Positions 43,162 to 54,365 of a stretch of DNA of 64,000 bases are shown here, one piece after another. This stretch comes from Boswellia sacra. Lineage: Eukaryota; Streptophyta; Magnoliopsida; Sapindales; Burseraceae. Positions within the stretch are counted from its first letter, which is position 1; every line of letters begins with the position of its first letter. The position numbers were made by a program, and so were the translations under genes. The notes beneath the pieces were generated by a model, which was not told the origin of the DNA, did no database searches, and worked only from the letters and a program-made list of their open reading frames with translations. The DNA is taken from positions 1-64,000 of the forward strand of contig SNVD02008062.1 in assembly GCA_013180625.2 (NCBI GenBank), written 5' to 3'.

Positions 43162-44983
43162 TGTAAGCACTAGTATTTTGCTTATGGTTTTTTAAGCCTA
43201 ATGATGTTGACCAAAGACATAAAAATCAGAGGATTTTCTTAGCTACAGGAATGATACCAAAAAGGGTAGAAAAGCCAAGTAGGCTTACGATCAGATTATT
43301 GCCGATGGGGGAGTGATTAAGATTAGAATCGTGCAAAATGGTCAAGGAACGTAGGAATAGGGTTAGCGCCTGTAGCCTAGGGTCGTCACCTTTAGCACTA
43401 CAGGTGCACACCTCTAACAAGAAGAGTGCCACTTGTAACATTATAGGCACAAGCCTTGAGGGTTGTACCTCAAACGGGTTTGCAAACCCTAGTGTCGCAT
43501 GTAACATTATAGGTGCACGCCTTTGGAAAAGTGCCACCTATAACGTGTCAAGCGCGTGCCCTTAGGATGTCGCCTTTACAGAGCTGAAAATCCTAGTGCC
43601 ACCTATAGGTTACAGATGCATACCTATAGTCTAAAATCCCACATCGAGAAATGAGCACATTTGTGGCCCTTAAGGGGCCTATGTAAGGGTGGGGGGCTCT
43701 AATTTTGAGAATAGGTCAAGCATCCTTGGGAATACTTAAAGAATTTAGTCTTCTAGTGATTCCAATAGTCAAGATTCTTCTTCCTCTGATGGTAATAAGA
43801 ATTAGGTAAGGTTCTGAGGGTTTTTTTTAGTATTTAAATTGTGTTTATGTTTAGTTAATTACTGTGATTAGCTTAGGTATAATTAGGAGATAATTATGCC
43901 ATGTTTAGTTTAGGATTAGATTTGTTAATTATGCCATGTTTAGTTTAGGATTAGATTTGTTAATTATGCCATGTTTAGTTTAGGATTCGTTTGGTTAATT
44001 ATGCCATGCTTAGTTTAGAATTAGTTTAGTTAATTATACCATTTTTAGTTTAGGATTAGTTTTATGCCATGCTTAAGATTAGCTGTAGTAAATCAGTACC
44101 CTAATTATGCATATTAGCGATTAATCGTATAATGAGTTAGTTAATGATTATGCCACAGCTTTAAAGCTTGTAATAATGATCAACCAATTATGTGACCACC
44201 CACAGTGCATGATGTAGCTTAGTTAATGATCAATGTCATGTTTAATTTATTTCCTACTTAAATTGTGCTTATTAATACCTTTATTTTGTGATGAAGGGAT
44301 GAAACCCTTATGCTTTGTAATAATTTACTTTTTTGCCACAATTATTATGAAAAATGATTGTAATCTTTAATCCCTTCCCTCATGTTTGATGAAAATGTAA
44401 TCAATTCTCCTCCCCTTTCTATATATGTATATAAACTATCAATATCTCACATGTAATAAGAAGATAAAAGTGGTTGTGTACATAATAAAACTTAGGATCC
44501 AAAGAGGGTAACATTAATGACATTAGAATCTAAAACTTAGTAAACCCTTAGTAGAGGTCAAATTAACGTCTGAGGGGATGTCGTCCATACCTAACTTCCC
44601 AAACCCATCTCTGAAGGAGTAATAGGTAGTTAGGTATGAAGCTAGGGATCGACTAATGTCATCTAAATTTTCTTGCGGTTATTTACTCAAATGATGACTC
44701 CGACATATTCTCTAAGCCTTATGCCTAGGACCCGGCCCGTACGACCCATTGAGTGACTGAAAAAGAGCCCGCGTAATGTCGAGTGTGAGTATGGCTGCTT
44801 ACATTAACATTGACTAGTTGTGTGTCGCTATTGGTGGATCTCTCATGTCCACTTCAAAGTTGGTCTTCTTAATCTTCATTTCTACATGCTGTGCTTCATC
44901 TTTTATCTTTCTTCCTCTACTCGTTACCTATCCTTGCAAAGTTACTTAACATGTCTATGCAAATGTCATGTATGCATGCTTCC
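43162..44983 (+). mobile_element. Tat family-2 3' LTR and flank
   Basis: It starts TGTAAGCACTAGTATTTTGC. It differs from family 1 in most of its body but keeps the CCTAACTTCCCAAACCCATC-type tail (near 44590). It holds five copies of a 35-base unit (43889-44065). The exact 3' end is not clear (somewhere around 44800); the last stretch, with ATGTATGCATGC, may be leader or flank. It is cut by the Athila LTR at 44984. Confidence 0.65.
43889..44065. repeat. 35-base tandem repeat in the family-2 LTR
   Basis: About five copies of TTAATTATGCCATGTTTAGT plus TTAGGATTAGATTTG, the first ones nearly identical. The reversed family-2 LTR has a more diverged version at about 60350-60560. Confidence 0.8.
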
Positions 44984-46391
44984 TGATAGGTGTTTATTTA
45001 TGTATTACTTTCATATCAATTCGTCTATGTTTCTTTGCTATATTCCTTGGTATTTTTATGTTTTTGTGTGATTTTGATGTTTGTAGGAGTTTTTGAGCAA
45101 CTTGCACAAAAATGGAGTAAAACCCTTCATTTTCACCTCTGCTAGTCAACCATCTTATCGGATTTAATTGTATTGATATACAATGAACCCGATGACATGT
45201 TGTATACCGTTGGAAAGCTCTCGAAGTCTATTTTCTGGAGAAATTTACGGTTCACGAATTTATGTAGTGTACCAAAAGTTATGATAAAAATGGTATAAGA
45301 AGTGTATATTTGTAATTCCACATATCACTGTAGCATGTTATTAAATACGGGGCCACTGTAGCAAGTTACTGTAGCAGAGTATATAAACATATTTTAGGGT
45401 TTTAGTTTCATAACTTGAAGAGGGGGAAACGACTTGGAGGCTGCAGCTCTGGAATTCTCTCATCTTTTGGAGTTCTTGAAGGAGAAAGAAAACTTGGAAA
45501 GAGGAAGAACTACAAATCTAAGGAGATTTGCAAAGGATTTGCTAAGTTTTTTCCTTTCCCTTTCATTTTCTGGAATGTTTTTGTATTGTATTTACTACGT
45601 TTTTGAACATGTGTAACTGAATCTGAATTGGTTGAGGGTGATTTCAAAGCCCTTGATATGGTTTTTGTGAGTTGATTGTGTAAGAAGTTGTTATCCAATT
45701 CTCTAATTGAAGTTGCTTGTATTTTCCCATATCTAATGCTTATGATTGCTTGCTGATTGTATTTGGAATGGCCAACTGAATATAATCTGGTGTTGTCTAT
45801 TGCTAGATTAGAAATCTTGATCCGTAATTGTCATGAATTTCAATCATTAGTAGCAAAATTGTGATCAGAGATTGCAATTGGAAAATACAACCTAGGTTAA
45901 ATAATCTGAGCTTGTGTGAGTATTGCTTAGATCAACCTATCTTTCTCATCGTAATGCTTCCATTGAATTAAACTCAGAGAGCTTGTTCTAGGTTGTTTAA
46001 TGGATAGAGATTAAATAAAGAGCTTGTTTTATTTAACAACAAAGTAAGGAAAGATTGGGATAACAGAGCTTGTTGTTATCTAGGGTTGATAACTTCAATG
46101 CTGTAATTGGATTACAATTCTATGTTAATTCACAAATTCATATCTTGTGGCAGAGAAAGAACCCTTAACCAAGTGTCTCTCATTGATTTTTCACTCCATT
46201 TTACTTTGTGTTGTGTTATTGTGCATTTACATTAATATTTCATTTAATTCCCCCCCCCCCTCCCCCCCCCATTTATTCTGTTGTTGCTTTTGAATAACAA
46301 ATTCAATTAGAATCAATCCTCGTGGGAGCGATATCTACTTATCACTTTATTACTTGTGCGACTAGTATACTTGCTAGTTTCGAACGCATCA
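44984..46391 (+). mobile_element. 5' LTR of the Athila-like element
   Basis: About 1408 bases from TGATAGGTGTTTATTTATG to AACGCATCA, giving TGAT...ATCA terminal inverted bases. TATA box TATATAAAC at 45380-45388. It has an almost pure C run at 46250-46270. The left boundary is inferred from the inverted ends, since no second LTR is present for comparison. Confidence 0.65.
45380..45388 (+). promoter_or_regulatory. LTR TATA box (Athila-like)
   Basis: TATATAAAC about 1 kb before the LTR end, in a context of CTGTAGCA repeats just upstream. Confidence 0.55.
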
Positions 46392-46396
46392 AGTTT

Positions 46397-46416
46397 TTGG
46401 CATCGTTGCCGGGGAT
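46397..46416 (+). other. Athila primer-binding site (Asp tRNA type)
   Basis: TGGCATCGTTGCCGGGGATT, a few bases after the LTR end. Athila elements typically carry TGGCGCCGTTGCCGGGGA, complementary to the 3' end of tRNA-Asp; here one or two bases differ. Confidence 0.85.
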
Positions 46417-46505
46417 TGATTTTCTAATCGATTTGTTATTTTGTTTTCATTGTTGATTCATATTTTTGTTTGTTTTTCTTTTTTGAGTGTTTGTGTTTAG
46501 ACGAC

Positions 46506-47372
46506 ATGGCAGTAAACTTCCATCAATTCAGTGGCAGATTTGAGCCACAACTACCATGGAGAGTAAATGAGGTAAGCACTCCGAACATTGAACAACAACT
46601 TTTTGAGTTAACTTCTCTTGTGGAAAACATGGCCGTAGGACATATGCAGAAATCTTATGCATGTGAGGTATATTCTACCATGGAGCATCCAATCGACATG
46701 TATCCAACTTTGCAAGGAGATATGGAACAAGCCAATGCCATGGGTGGATTTCCAGGACAAACAAGGCAATGGTATGGTCCCTTCTCTAACACTTACAATA
46801 GTGGATGGGAAGATCACCCTAATTTCAGTTACTGGAATCATCAACCAATCGTCCCAAATGCCATACCAAATCAACTACAAGGTTTTAATCAACCTAGAGT
46901 GCAGCAACCATTTCAAATGCAATCACCACCAATGCCACAACCAGCACTACAACCAGCTCCAAAAAACTCAGGTATGTCACTCCAGGATATTGTTAATGCA
47001 CTTACCACTAACACAATGCAATTCCAGGAGGAAACTGGGGCAAGTATCCAAAACCTCGCCAATCAAATGGGACAATTGGCTACTAGCATGAGCAAATTCG
47101 AGGGCCAATGCTCAGAAAAATTATCTTCTCAAACGGTGATCAATCCAAGAGAGAATGCTTGTGCGATAACTTTGCGAAGTGGAGAGCAAATTCAAAGTGA
47201 AACTGGGGAAAGTATCCAAAACCTGGCAAAGAAATCACAAACTGATGAAGGAGATGACACCACTTCCACCATGAACAAGACATCATCCTCTCGTAAAACT
47301 CCCATTCCTCCATATGTTACTCCTTCATTTTTTCCTAGTAGATTTGCAAAATCGAAGGAGGAACAAGAATAG
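46506..47372 (+). pseudogene. gag: Athila gag, shortened
   Basis: The ATG at 46506 opens MAVNFHQFSGRFEPQLPWRV. The frame carries a decayed zinc knuckle (ACEVYSTMEHPIDMYPTLQ, with a Cys replaced by Tyr), then AMGGFPGQTRQWYGPFSNT and a Gln/Pro-rich part. It goes on to AITLRSGEQI, typical of Athila gag ends. At about 290 codons it lacks the capsid core that precedes the knuckle in full proteins. A TAG at 47370-47372 separates it from protease in the same frame. Confidence 0.75.
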
Positions 47373-48026
47373 AAAATCCTGGAAACTTTTCACAAAATCG
47401 AGGTAAATATACCACTTCTGGATGCTATCGAGCAAGTACCTCGTTATATAAAATGTATCAAGGAGTTATGCACCAACAAGAGAAATTTAAAAGGTAATGA
47501 GAAAGTAAGTGTGGGGGAAAATGTTTCAGCTATATTGCAAAGAAAAATTCCTCCGAAATGCAAAGATCCAGGTACGTTCACCATTCCATGCACCATTGGT
47601 AATACCAAGTTTGAAAGAGCTATGTTAGATTTAGGAGCATCTATAAATGTCATGCCATATTCTATTTATGCTTCTTTAAATCTTGGACCTTTTGCGAAAA
47701 CTGGTATTACCATTCAGTTTTCTGATCATTTTAATGCATATCCCAAAAGAGTTGTGGAAGATGTGCTTGTGCAGGTGAATCAATTGGTTTTCCCAGCAGA
47801 CTTATATGCCCTTCAAATAGAGGATGAGACATCTCCTAATCCAACTCCAATTCTTTTAGGGAGACCATCCTTGAAAAATGCTAGAACCAAGATTGATGTT
47901 CACGATGGCACTTTCACCATGGAGTTTGATGGCAAAGTGATCCATTTCAATATTTTCGAGGCAATGAGGTATCCTAGTGACTTGCATTCTGTTTTTGCAG
48001 TTGACATTATTGATTCTTTGGCATAA
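47373..48026 (+). pseudogene. Athila protease
   Basis: In the gag frame after one stop: LLDAIEQVPRYIKCIKELC, then LQRKIPPKCKDPGTFTIPC and the retropepsin site MLDLGASINVMPYS (about 47625-47667). PILLGRPSLKNARTKIDVHD is the conserved C-terminal strand. The catalytic Asp is kept (D-L-G-A). A TAA at 48024-48026 separates it from RT, again without frame change. Confidence 0.8.
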
Positions 48027-48470
48027 CAATGTTTTGAGTTAACTCGTAAGGATGGATTGGAAATGGCTATTAGTGAGCACATAGGGACAGAAATTTCTAA
48101 AGAACCAAGAAGGTTGATACAAGTGTCCGAAGAAATGGAGGAAGCTATGGCATGCTTAGATGAGACTATAGCTATAATCACAAACAGGTATGATATTTCG
48201 TACATTGAATTGCCTTTATCTAATGAGAAACTTCTTCCTTCTGTGATAAAAGCCAATACCTTGGAGCTTAAGCTACTTCCAGATTATTTGAGACATGTGT
48301 TTTTGGGTGAGAATGATTCTTTGCCAGTTATAATAGAAAAGGGCCTTGCACCACTACAAGAAGAGAAACTCGTCCAAGTACTTAGAGATCACAAAATAAC
48401 TATTAGGTGGACGATTGCTAACATCCAAGGCCCAGCCATATGCATACAACAATTTTCACGTGGGAGATAA
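48027..48470 (+). pseudogene. Athila reverse transcriptase N-terminal stub
   Basis: Same frame: LPDYLRHVFLGENDSLPVII, EEKLVQVLRDHKITIRWTI and ANIQGPAICIQQF. These are the segments that lead into the RT fingers. Reading is lost after 48470 and no catalytic motif is present. Confidence 0.75.
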
Positions 48471-48540
48471 GTGTGTAGGTTTTGTCAAACCTCACCGAAA
48501 GCATATCTAATTTTTTCAAATTTTGGGGCGATAAATTTGA

Positions 48541-50079
48541 CCCTTCGGATGAGTCGGTTAATTATTAAAAATCGGAGAACAAGAATTGCTCTGTTTAATA
48601 AGTTTGAAAATAGAGTTAATTAGAAGAATTGGTATGTTATTGGTGAGACTGCGGTTTTATGCTATTAAAGGATTTTACTTGGCTTTTCCCTGAGGTGAGA
48701 CTGCGGTTCCTAATCCATACCTAAATCTGACCGAGGAAGGGGTTGCCACACGAGTTGATTCACGAGATAGTGAGTGGGAAAAATATTTTTTTTCCAACAA
48801 TTGCACTATAAATTATAAATTTCTATTTTTTTATAATTATTAGCGAAACTTTATTATGTCAGTAAATAGATATTCCTTTATTCTTGCATGAAGCATATTT
48901 CGTGGTTTATCAAATTTTGTCTATATACTTATTAGAAAGACTTGTTTAACGTTTTAGAGATTTAATTTTTATGTTTTACAAAGCTAATACCCAATTCACT
49001 CAGATAGTGAAATTATAGAGGTATTTGGGACCCATTCAGGCACACATAGAGGCTTTGGGCTGTGTGATCTGGATGTTTAGCCCTTTAAGGGTAGCTCTGC
49101 GCATGCGTAGGATCAGTATAGTGATATCTTGGCCTGAGCGATCCTAGCCCCGTCGGGTCATGATCAGACAGATTAGTTTGGGTACTTGATTAGTGAAACT
49201 ATAATGATTTATAAATTTAAAATGTGAAATGAGTTTTATGAGATTTAGAACCTTAATACATTTATCAGATTGAATTTTGAATGCAAGTGAAAATGCCTTA
49301 GAATATTTTTATATTATAATTTTGATTATGTGAAAGGCGTATAAATTATTTAAAGATGTGCTTCCTCGTTTTTGTAACTTTTCTAAGTAGTTTTCTAATC
49401 AATGTTAGTAAAACAGAATTTGAATTAATTAATTGTTATGATTATTATTTTATTCTATGAAAATTTTCATCTGTTTTAATGACTCCATCCCAGTCACTGA
49501 GGTTATACCCACCCTTTTTCTTTTTTTTTAAAAAACCCATTTTTTTTCTCAGGAGATTGCAGTGTTCAGTCAGAACGCCCGTAGCTGCTTGAGGTTGGCT
49601 ATTTGATGAGGCTCTGAGAACTTTCTTTTTGATAGCTGATTTCACTTTTGTAAATGATTTTTGTTACATATGTATTTTTTTGATACGGTATATACATCAA
49701 GGATTTTGTTTTAGTTTCCTTTAAAAACTTTGCCTAATCATCATGCATGAGTTTTTTAGGAAACTTATATTAAAATCCTAGTTGTAAACTTTTTGAATTG
49801 TAATAAATTATATTTGAGGCCGGAGGCCATATTTTCTTTTAAAGACTGTTTTAGAGATACAATTGTTTTAGTAGAGGACTTAAGGTCCCAAAAAGGAAGT
49901 TTGTAGTTATATAAATATTTTAGAAGTGTTGAATTTTGTGTACTTGGCAGGGGGATTAGTCTAAAATACAGGGGAGACTCTGCCAAATTTTCTTAAAGTA
50001 ACATATTTTAAAAAGGTTAAATTTTCTTAGCACAGTTTTAGGCATGATTCGCTCGTGTGGCTAGGGGCGGGTCGTGTCA
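48541..50079 (+). mobile_element. 5' LTR of the chromovirus, left end missing
   Basis: Matches 56878-58438 nearly base for base with scattered differences and small indels. The part equal to 55961-56877 is not present. It ends GGGTCGTGTCA, four bases before the PBS. The 70 bases before it (48471-48540) are not assigned. Confidence 0.85.
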
Positions 50080-50082
50080 ACT

Positions 50083-50100
50083 TGGTATGGGAGCATGGTT
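50083..50100 (+). other. Chromovirus primer-binding site
   Basis: TGGTATGGGAGCATGGTT, two changes from TGGTATCAGAGC, the initiator-Met tRNA complement usual for this group. Confidence 0.8.
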
Positions 50101-50184
50101 TTTAAGATTTTGTTAACTCTCTCATGTTTGCATATACATGGTTTTGTAATGATAAAAGAAGCGTTATATTTTGTAGGCGTCATC

Positions 50185-51130
50185 ATGAGCCAACATACAG
50201 GCAGGCCGCGCACTAGAGCGAGGGCGGACTGAACCAAGCTGCAAATTCTCCACCACCACCACCACCTGAAGGTGAGGGGGAAAATGAACATAACCGTGGA
50301 GAGGAAGAATAGTCAAATGGGAGAGGGAATGAGAATAGGAACCGTCGTGATCCTCCTATCATTATACACTATTGAGCGGGTTAGGATGTTGGGTGGTCAA
50401 AGCTTTGATGGTAATGTTGATCCTCCTAGTGCAGAGGCTTGGTTAAGCAAGTTAGAGCGTATCTTTGGAGTTATGGGGTGTATTGATGAGCAGAAGTTGC
50501 TTTTTGCTACATTTTTATTGGAGGGTGGAGCATACCACTGGTAGGAGTTAGTTCAGCACCGTTATTTGTCGCATGAAGTTATTACTTGGGCTATGTTAAG
50601 AAAGGAGTTCTTTGATCACTACTTCCCTGCTGTGTACAAAGATATCAAGCGTAGTGAGTTCTTGAGGCTGGTTCAAGGGTCCAAATCAGTGGAGGAGTAT
50701 GAGAAGAAATTTTTAGAGCTCTCCAGGTTTGCTCCTTCTATTGTGGCTGATGAGGAGGAAAGGTATAAAAAGTTTGAAGAAGGATTACGTAGAGAAATCA
50801 GAGTTGTACTTGCTGCCAACAATTATGGTGACTTTGGTAAGTTAGTCCAAGCTGCTATGAAAGTTGAGAGAATTTTGGGGGATGCTAACCGAGCTGATTC
50901 AAAACATAAACGTCATCAGAGTTGGCTAGTTGATAGTGGTAGCCACTGACCAAGCAAGAGAGGGGGTAGTTACTCTGCTTTTTCTGATAGTTATAAGAGT
51001 GCTCAGAGACAGGGTTCACCAGAAGGGCAGAAACAGAGTTCTAGACAGGGAGCTATGCAACAATCTATGGGAAGTAATTCTAGAGATCAGCGGGTTGGTA
51101 GAAAGGGGAGCAGACAACATGATGAGCAAT
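50185..51130 (+). pseudogene. gag: Chromovirus gag
   Basis: ATG at 50185 opens MSQHTGRPRTRARAD, then a stop. The frame continues with FDGNVDPPSAEAWLSKLERI, LEGGAYHW, a TAG at 50542-50544, and KEFFDHYFPAVYKDIKRSEF and FEEGLRREIRVVL, the retrotransposon gag (capsid) domain. After 50930 it shifts to a Ser/Gly/Gln-rich part (RGGSYSAFSDSYKSAQ). The zinc knuckle expected next is missing, and an inverted piece follows. Confidence 0.8.
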
Positions 51131-51134
51131 CTAG

Positions 51135-51303
51135 AATGATTCCATACCCATTATGGATGGATCCAGGATCAATCAAAATGCAGACCCCACGACCAAAGAT
51201 AGTCAACGTACCAATAACCACCTCTAGCGTAGCCTGTGCCTGCTACTGAGTCGTGGCAAAGACTCGTGCCTGCCGAACTGGCTGACTACCCTGTTGATTG
51301 TCA
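51135..51303 (-). pseudogene. Inverted protease fragment of the chromovirus
   Basis: Read on the minus strand this stretch gives ARVFATTQ, a stop, QAQATLEVVIGTLTIFGRGV and LIDPGSIHNGYG, which is the start of the chromovirus aspartic protease with its D-P-G-S site. Everything around it reads on the plus strand, and this is the position where plus-strand protease should be. So a ~170-base piece has been flipped, and the rest of protease up to RT is lost. Confidence 0.75.
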
Positions 51304-52225
51304 CTATTTCTTGAGGTATTCGTCTGGTTTACCCTGTGTTTCCAGAAGATTTACCCGGCTTACCACCAGATAAGGAAGTTGAATTCACAATCGACTTAGC
51401 TCCGGGCACAACTCCTATTTCCATGGCACCATACAGAATGGCTCTAGCAGAGTTAAAGGAGTTAAAAGTTCAATTGCAAGAGTTGGTTGATAAGGAGTTT
51501 ATTAGACCTAGTGTTTCACCATGGGGAGCGCCAATCTTGTCTGTTAAAAAGAAGGATGGAACGACGCGGTTATGCATAGACTACCGACAGTTGAACAAGG
51601 TGACAATCTGTAACAAGTATCCTCTCCCTCGTATTGATGATTTGTTTGATCAGTTGCAAGGTGCAAGGGTTTTCTCCAAGATAGATTTGCGCTCGGGTTA
51701 CCATCAACTTAAGATTAGAGAGCTCGATGTACCTAAGACTGCTTTCAGAACTCGTTATGGGCACTATGAATTTCTTGTAATGCCATTTGGGTTGACTAAT
51801 GCTCCAGCAGCTTTTATGGACCTCATGAATCGAGTATTTCATCCTTATTTGGATCGCTTTGTTACTGTGTTTATTGATGACATATTGGTGTATTCGCGAG
51901 ACAAGGACGAGCATGCAGAACATTTGAAGATAGTTTTATAAACCTTAAGGGAGAAACAACTTTATGCCAAATTTAGCAAGTGTCAGTTTTGGCTAGATAA
52001 GGTTGTGTTTTTGGGGCATGTGATATCAGTTGAAGGGGTATATGTAGATCCTCAGAAGGTAGAAGCTATTGTTAAATGGGAGAGACCCACTAATGTAACA
52101 GAAGTCAGAAGTTTTCTTGGCTTGGTAGGTTATTATAGGAGATTCAATGAGGATTTTTCCAGAATTGTTGTCCCATTAACACGGTTGACTCATAAGGAGG
52201 TGAAGTTTGAGTGGACTGATGCTTG
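51304..52225 (+). pseudogene. Chromovirus reverse transcriptase
   Basis: [47 protein letters not shown] (catalytic Asp, about 51684) and [13 protein letters not shown] (F-I-D-D at about 51870-51881) are in one frame with all three catalytic Asp residues kept. A TAA at 51939-51941 interrupts the thumb; the same frame continues with [20 protein letters not shown] to the insertion at 52226. It would copy the RNA into DNA; the stop prevents a full product. Confidence 0.88.
52221..52225. other. Target-site duplication GCTTG (left)
   Basis: GCTTG precedes the solo LTR at 52226 and is repeated exactly at 53959-53963. Confidence 0.9.
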
Positions 52226-53958
52226 TGTTAGCCCTAAGGCTACATGATAATTTTGATGATAACAATACACATTGATTAATTGAGATTTACTAACATGTTT
52301 ATTTATGTGCAAGAGTAAGATCATTGAAATAATTTTAAAATCAAGAAGAGGCTTATTAAAATGAAGTGTTGAAGCTAAGGAGAAGACTACATGTTAAAGG
52401 CACCAAAGTTTAAGAACAAGGATTGACTCAAGGAATGTGACACATGAGCAATGTTCAATCAATTGGTCATATATATCTCTACAAATATCCAAATGATGTG
52501 ATTCTTGAGCCTTTGGAAAGCTTACTCAATTTATAACATTTCATATGTTTTAATGAAATTCAAATTTTAAGTGCAAAGTTGTCCATATCAAGTTGAAAGA
52601 CAAATGGAAGCAGCTGACATGAGCACCGAATACTCCTTTAGACATATCTTGAGATAGAAAAATCAAAATGACTTGATTCTTATGGCATTGGAAAGAAAAC
52701 TTAATGAAGAACATTTCATGTGTTTTGAAGAAATTCAAATTTCAAATGGAAGGCTGACATAATTGACATGCAATTCGGTGGACTGACACAGAGAAGAAAA
52801 ATCAACTTATATAAGCACTGAATGGTGTTTTGACCATATCTTAAGATAGACTTATCCAAATGCTTCGGTTCTTAATGTTTTGGAAAGCTTATTCAAATAT
52901 CCAGATCTTTTATGTTTTGAAGAAATTCAAATTTCAAACAGAAGGCTGACAGAATTATCATTCAATTTGATGGACTGACACAAGAAAGAAAAATCAAGTC
53001 ACATAAGCACTGAATGGTGTTTTGGCCATATCTTGAGCTACAGATATCCAAATGACTTGATTCTTGATTAGTTGGAAAGCTTATTCAAACGTACAAATCT
53101 TTTATGTTTTGCAGATTTTCAAATTGCAAACGGAACATTGACAAAAATGGCAAAAAATATTACAGTTTTTATGGTGGGCAGAAAATTTGGAGTTGGTGTC
53201 TTCACTTGATTAAGTTCGTCTCATTTGCCTATAAAAGGAGCCATTCTCCCATGCATTCAAGAAGTGCAAGAGATGCATTTTATCAAGCAAAAAGCAAGAT
53301 AAATATCAAGTCTAGAGAGCTTTTATATTATTTATCTACTCTTTGAAGAGAGTTATACTTTTGTTGTAAAAATTATCTTTGTTCTTTTGTTGTGGTGAGA
53401 GTGAGATATTATTATAAAGGATAATAGTTATCCTTGAGAGAACTCTTGTTGTGTGTTATCAAGAGTTGAAGGAAGTTGCCTTGGTGAGGTTGTTCATCAA
53501 GAAGAACTCTTGGTGTGGTGTTATCAAGGGTTGAAGGAAGTTGCCTTGGTGAGGTTGTTCATCAAGAAGAACTCTTGGTGTGGTGTTATCAAGAGTTGGA
53601 AGAAAAAGTATTGGTGAGATTGTTCATCAAGCAAGTTGTAAAGATTTCTACAACTTAGTGGAAAGTTTAGCTCGTGGAACTAGGAGCCCGTGGACGTAGG
53701 CAAGGTTTGCCGAACCACGTAAATTGAGTTTGCACTCTCTCTATCCCTTTTCTCTTTACATTTACTTGCACTTGTGATTGTTCATCATTATTATTCTTTT
53801 GATTGCATCTTTGATAAATTCTAATTTCATCTTCTTCACCTTTATTCTCAAAGAAAGAGTGAACTAATTTTGATCTTTTAGAAAAGTTTTCTAAATCCAT
53901 TTTGATAAATAAAAACCCAATTCACCCCCCCTCTTGGGTTGCCATACCTGGGTCAACA
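52226..53958 (+). mobile_element. Solo LTR of the Copia family, inside chromovirus RNase H
   Basis: 1733 bases, TGTTAGCCCTAAGGC to CCATACCTGGGTCAACA, the same family as the LTRs at 17844 and 24610 but in the opposite orientation. It has U3 modules (about 52470-53200), a TATA box (53230-53237) and about three 65-base units (53455-53640). GCTTG on both sides shows insertion followed by loss of the inner part through LTR recombination. Confidence 0.92.
53230..53237 (+). promoter_or_regulatory. Copia LTR TATA box
   Basis: TATAAAAG in the context GCCTATAAAAGGAGCC, conserved in both LTRs of the complete element (minus strand near 18631 and 25397). Confidence 0.65.
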
Positions 53959-53963
53959 GCTTG

Positions 53964-54365
53964 TAAGCAGTGTTTTCAAGAGCTCAAAACACGATTAACT
54001 TCTGCACCCATACTTACTCTTCCATCTGGTAATGAGGGGTTCGTTATTTATAATAATGCCTCTAGACAGGGGTTAGGTTGTGTTTTGATGCAATACGAGA
54101 AGGTAATAACTTATGCTTCAAGACAACTAAAGAAGCATGAACAAAATTGTCCTACCCATGACTTAGAATTGGCAGCAATTGTATTTGCACTCAAGACGTG
54201 GTGACATTACTTGTATGGGACAACATGTCAAATTTATACAGATCACAAGAGCCTTACCTTAGGTAGAGGAGGTGGATTGAGCTTATCAAGGATTATGACT
54301 GCACAATTGACTATCACCCAGGTAAAGCAAATATGGTAGCAGATGCACTCAGCCGAAAATCCTCG
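53964..54365 (+). pseudogene. Chromovirus RNase H, right of the solo LTR
   Basis: Reading resumes with [20 protein letters not shown] and [19 protein letters not shown], where the usual catalytic Asp (DAS) is Asn (NAS). [20 protein letters not shown] includes the Glu of RNase H. A TGA at 54202-54204 and a small deletion near 54260 break the frame; IKDYDCTIDYHPGKANMVADALS follows in the new one. Confidence 0.8.

Larger units (their letters stand above)
44984..48470 (+). mobile_element. Athila-like Ty3/gypsy element, 5' part
   Basis: 5' LTR (44984-46391), PBS for Asp-tRNA type primer, and one long reading frame for gag, protease and the first part of RT. The element stops at about 48470 within RT, just before a chromovirus LTR fragment. 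RT core, RNase H, integrase, env-like region and 3' LTR are absent. Confidence 0.8.

Noticed and set aside
50920..50950. Protease-like WLVDSGSH at the end of chromovirus gag
   Set aside because: The surrounding bases fit the Ser/Gly-rich gag tail in the next frame; the real protease fragment is the inverted one at 51135-51303.
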